Part shown: positions 6,251 through 8,582 of the stretch, one piece after another
How positions within the stretch are numbered: position 1 is the first letter of the stretch
How the letters are laid out: every line of letters begins with the position of its first letter
DNA from: RGIG5675 sp050943435
Lineage (GTDB): Bacteria > Bacillota > Clostridia > Oscillospirales > Ruminococcaceae
Assembly: GCA_050943435.1 (NCBI GenBank)
Contig: JBMNPE010000064.1
Span: forward strand, 1 to 8,582
Direction: 5' to 3'
DNA length: 8,582 bases
Program-made: the position numbers and the translations under genes
Notes under the pieces: generated by a model
The model's input: only the letters and a program-made list of their open reading frames with translations
Told to the model about the DNA's origin: nothing
The model's database searches: none

Positions 6251-7255
6251 ATGGCTGAAGAAAACGGCAGTCTTCTTTCCGTCAGGAATCTGTTTGTCGA
6301 ATACCAGTCCGGCGGCGAGATAATCCATGCGGTCAACGGAGTGAGTTTCGACTTAAAGCGCGGTTCTTCCCTGGGCCTCGTAGGCGAGACCGGTGCCGGA
6401 AAGACCACGATTGCAAAGTCGATAATGAGCATCCTCCCCGACCACGCCACGAAATCCGTAAGAGGAGAAATCTTCTACGAAGGATCCGACCTGCTCAAGA
6501 AACCTGAAAAAGAGCTCCAGAAGATAAGGGGCGAGGAGATCTCCATGGTGTTCCAGGACCCGATGACGGCACTCAACCCCGTAATGAAGGTCGGAGACCA
6601 GATCGCAGAGGGCATAAGGCAGCACCAGGGGCTCAGCAAGGCCGAGGCCCGCGCGGCAGCAGTCAAGATGCTCGAAACGGTAGGAATCTCGGAAGACAGG
6701 GCGGATGAATACCCCCACCAGTTCTCAGGAGGCATGAAGCAGCGCGTGGTCATAGCCATAGCTCTTTCCTGCAGGCCGAACCTGCTGATCGCCGATGAGC
6801 CTACGACGGCTCTCGACGTCACGATCCAGGCACAGGTTCTGGACCTCATCAAGAACCTCAAAAAGGCCCAGGGAACTTCGATGATCCTCATAACGCACGA
6901 CCTCGGCGTCGTTGCCGACACCTGCGACTACGTGGCAGTTGTATACGCCGGAAAAATAGTTGAGAGAGGCACACTCGAGGAAATCTACGATTTCCCCTGC
7001 CACCCGTACACAAAGGGGCTTTTTGCAGCAATACCTCAGATGGAAAAGAAAGTGAGGCGCCTGTCCCCGATTGAAGGGCTTCCGCCGAACCCTGTGGACC
7101 TCCCGAAGGGGTGCTACTTCTCCCCGAGATGTCCGTACGCGACCGACAGGTGCAAAGGCGAGGCACCCCAGGAAATATACCTCGGAGGAACGCACTACGC
7201 ACTGTGCTCTGAACTTGACAAGGAGGGAAAGATAAATGGCCCTGCTGGAAATTGA
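6251..7255 (+). CDS. dppD: Peptide ABC transporter ATP-binding protein, DppD/OppD type
   Basis: One of the two ATPases that power the importer at the cytoplasmic face, 334 residues. Motifs in order are Walker A GETGAGKTT (45-53), Q-loop VFQDP (Q102), signature FSGGMKQR (158-165), Walker B LLIADEP (178-184) with catalytic E183, D-loop TALD, and switch H216. The signature keeps the serine and both glycines. The C-terminal OppD/DppD extension (about 250-334) carries four cysteines, C288, C294, C301 and C319, in the pattern seen across this family; recent structures of related transporters report an iron-sulfur cluster there. A full AGGAGGT (6236-6242) lies eight bases before the ATG. Its last 20 bases overlap the next gene in another frame, which suggests translational coupling. 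Confidence 0.94.
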   Translation: MAEENGSLLSVRNLFVEYQSGGEIIHAVNGVSFDLKRGSSLGLVGETGAGKTTIAKSIMSILPDHATKSVRGEIFYEGSDLLKKPEKELQKIRGEEISMVFQDPMTALNPVMKVGDQIAEGIRQHQGLSKAEARAAAVKMLETVGISEDRADEYPHQFSGGMKQRVVIAIALSCRPNLLIADEPTTALDVTIQAQVLDLIKNLKKAQGTSMILITHDLGVVADTCDYVAVVYAGKIVERGTLEEIYDFPCHPYTKGLFAAIPQMEKKVRRLSPIEGLPPNPVDLPKGCYFSPRCPYATDRCKGEAPQEIYLGGTHYALCSELDKEGKINGPAGN

Positions 7256-8192
7256 ACACCTCAAAAAATACTTCCCGTCTCCGAGAGGGACAGTACACGC
7301 GGTTGACGACGTATCCTTCAAGATAGATGAAGGGACCACAATGGGCCTCGTCGGCGAATCCGGATGCGGAAAATCCACGCTGGGACGCACTGTCATACAC
7401 CTTCTCGAAAGCACTGATGGAAAAATCAAATTCCAGGGCAAGGACGTCACCCATCCGAGCAAGGCCGAGCTCAAGAAGATCCGCGAGGACATGCAGATAA
7501 TCTTCCAGGACCCGTTCTCGTCCCTCGATCCCAGGATGACGATCATGGACACGATCATGGAGCCACTCAAGCTCTCAGGCAGATTCGAAGGCGAAAAGCT
7601 CCAGAAGGAAGCCGAGGACCTGATGGACATGGCCGGCATCGAGAAAAGGCTCAGGATGTCTTATCCGCACGAGCTTGACGGCGGCCGCCGCCAGAGGGTC
7701 GGAATCGCGAGGGCAATAGCCCTGAGGCCAAAATTCATAGTCTGCGACGAGCCTGTTTCCGCCCTGGACGTGTCAATACAGGCGCAGATCCTGAACCTCC
7801 TCATGGACCTTCAGGAGAATTTCGGGCTCACATACATGTTCGTAACGCACGACCTTTCAGTCGTGAGGCACATCTCCACGCACATCTGCGTCATGTACCT
7901 GGGACAGATGGTGGAGACCTGCGGAACTGAAGAGCTGTTCCAGCACCCGCTGCACCCTTACACAAAGGCGCTTCTCTCGGCAATACTCACTACTGACATC
8001 CACCACAAGAAGCAGCGCATACTGCTCAAGGGTGAGATAACATCCCCCATCAACCCGAAGCCGGGATGCAGGTTTGCACAGAGATGCCCATACGCTACGG
8101 ACGAGTGCAGGCAGCCAATTGAACTAACCGAGGTGAGGCCGGGACACTTCGTGTCCTGCTGCCACGTAAAAGAGATCAACAAGGACCTTTGA
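7236..8192 (+). CDS. dppF: Peptide ABC transporter ATP-binding protein, DppF/OppF type
   Basis: Second ATPase of the importer, 318 residues. Motifs are Walker A GESGCGKST (40-48), Q-loop IFQDP (Q91), Walker B FIVCDEP (167-173) with E172, D-loop SALD and switch H205. The signature reads ELDGGRRQR (146-154): the usual LSGGQ has become LDGGR, with D148 in place of the serine that contacts the ATP gamma-phosphate. The C-terminal extension has cysteines 278, 284, 291 and 308, plus an extra C309. The DppF assignment over DppD rests on its position, on HAVDDVSF at the N-terminus and on DPFSSLDPR after the Q-loop. AAGGAGGG (7220-7227), inside the end of dppD, is eight bases before the ATG. The OppF name would fit equally well. 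Confidence 0.93.
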   Translation: MALLEIEHLKKYFPSPRGTVHAVDDVSFKIDEGTTMGLVGESGCGKSTLGRTVIHLLESTDGKIKFQGKDVTHPSKAELKKIREDMQIIFQDPFSSLDPRMTIMDTIMEPLKLSGRFEGEKLQKEAEDLMDMAGIEKRLRMSYPHELDGGRRQRVGIARAIALRPKFIVCDEPVSALDVSIQAQILNLLMDLQENFGLTYMFVTHDLSVVRHISTHICVMYLGQMVETCGTEELFQHPLHPYTKALLSAILTTDIHHKKQRILLKGEITSPINPKPGCRFAQRCPYATDECRQPIELTEVRPGHFVSCCHVKEINKDL

Positions 8193-8195
8193 ATT

Positions 8196-8582
8196 ATGGT
8201 GGAAAAAAGCATGGGAATTTACTCCGGGAAGCCCGTAAAGGGCGGTTTGAGAGAGAGATTTGACGAGAGCTACCAGTACGTCAGGGTAAACGGCAGGAAC
8301 GGGAAAGAAAAGATAAAGACCGTATACGTAGCACCCTGGTATTTCTGGGATGTCACGACGGAATCCCTCAGGGGAGCAAAAATTAAGGAAGGGATATTCT
8401 TCACAGTGTCCCTCATCCTCTATCTCATAGCTTTTACCGCCGAAACTCCGGCTTCTCCAATGAAGATCACATCCATAGCAAGCATGGTGCTCCTATGCCT
8501 GTTCGTGATGGAGCTCTTTCCTCTCCTGCAGTTTTTGGCTGTTAAAGGCAGGATGACCGTGCTTGCATACAGGGACATCTCG
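8196..8582 (+). CDS. Uncharacterised membrane protein, 3' end outside the window
   Basis: An open frame of 129 codons with no stop, starting three bases after the dppF stop codon and continuing past the end of the sequence. I do not recognise the family. The first 60 or so residues are polar and basic, with repeated Gly/Lys/Arg and an aromatic patch VAPWYFWDV (45-53). Two hydrophobic segments follow at about 67-82 and 91-116, joined by a short loop ETPASPMK; the second contains a buried glutamate, E106. The reading continues with KGRMTVLAYRDIS. AAGGA (8181-8185), within the end of dppF, lies ten bases before the ATG at 8196; an in-frame ATG at 8211 with GGTGG before it is an alternative. Codon use resembles that of its neighbours. 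The tight spacing suggests it is the last or a later cistron of the transport operon, with a membrane role that is unknown. Confidence 0.7.
   Translation, partial: MVEKSMGIYSGKPVKGGLRERFDESYQYVRVNGRNGKEKIKTVYVAPWYFWDVTTESLRGAKIKEGIFFTVSLILYLIAFTAETPASPMKITSIASMVLLCLFVMELFPLLQFLAVKGRMTVLAYRDIS

Noticed and set aside
6725..7639. Long minus-strand open frame (304 codons) across dppD and dppF
   Set aside because: It lies wholly antisense to two clear ATPase genes, has no recognisable domain and reflects the codon bias of the real genes.

Overview
The window reads as a bacterial chromosomal segment of medium GC content, most likely from an anaerobic Firmicute (Clostridia-like). This taxonomic guess rests on strong AGGAGG-type ribosome binding sites, a classical hairpin/T-run terminator, a Gram-positive-style lipoprotein signal with a Leu-Pro-Ala-Cys lipobox, and frequent AGG and ATA codons alongside CTC-rich leucine. 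It is an inference: no rRNA or other marker gene is present.

Layout. Positions 1-96 hold an AT-rich tail and a strong hairpin terminator (57-86). From 97 to 2215, on the minus strand, lies a two-gene ABC exporter of the NatAB/YhaQP type: an ATPase (1316-2215) followed by an overlapping ABC-2 permease (97-1323). Positions 2216-2539 form a 324-base AT-rich divergent regulatory region with a good sigma-A-like promoter for the rightward operon, two inverted repeats upstream of it and a GC hairpin in the leader. From 2540 to 8192, on the plus strand, is a complete five-gene peptide-type (Dpp/Opp) ABC importer: lipoprotein binding protein, permease B, permease C, ATPase D and ATPase F. Three bases after the last ATPase, an uncharacterised membrane-protein gene starts at 8196 and runs off the end.

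How the genes work together. The lipoprotein captures peptides or similar ligands outside the membrane and delivers them to the DppB-DppC channel, driven by the DppD-DppF ATPase pair. A stem-loop between the binding-protein gene and the permease genes probably keeps binding-protein mRNA in excess. The divergent ABC-2 exporter is a separate transcription unit of unknown substrate that shares the intergenic control region.

Nothing here is a clearly new system. The points most worth a second look are the altered ABC signature motif in DppF (LDGGR instead of LSGGQ) beside a near-canonical one in DppD, the uncharacterised membrane protein coupled to the end of the operon, and the inverted repeats in the divergent control region. 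There are no tRNA, rRNA, CRISPR or mobile-element features that I can support.
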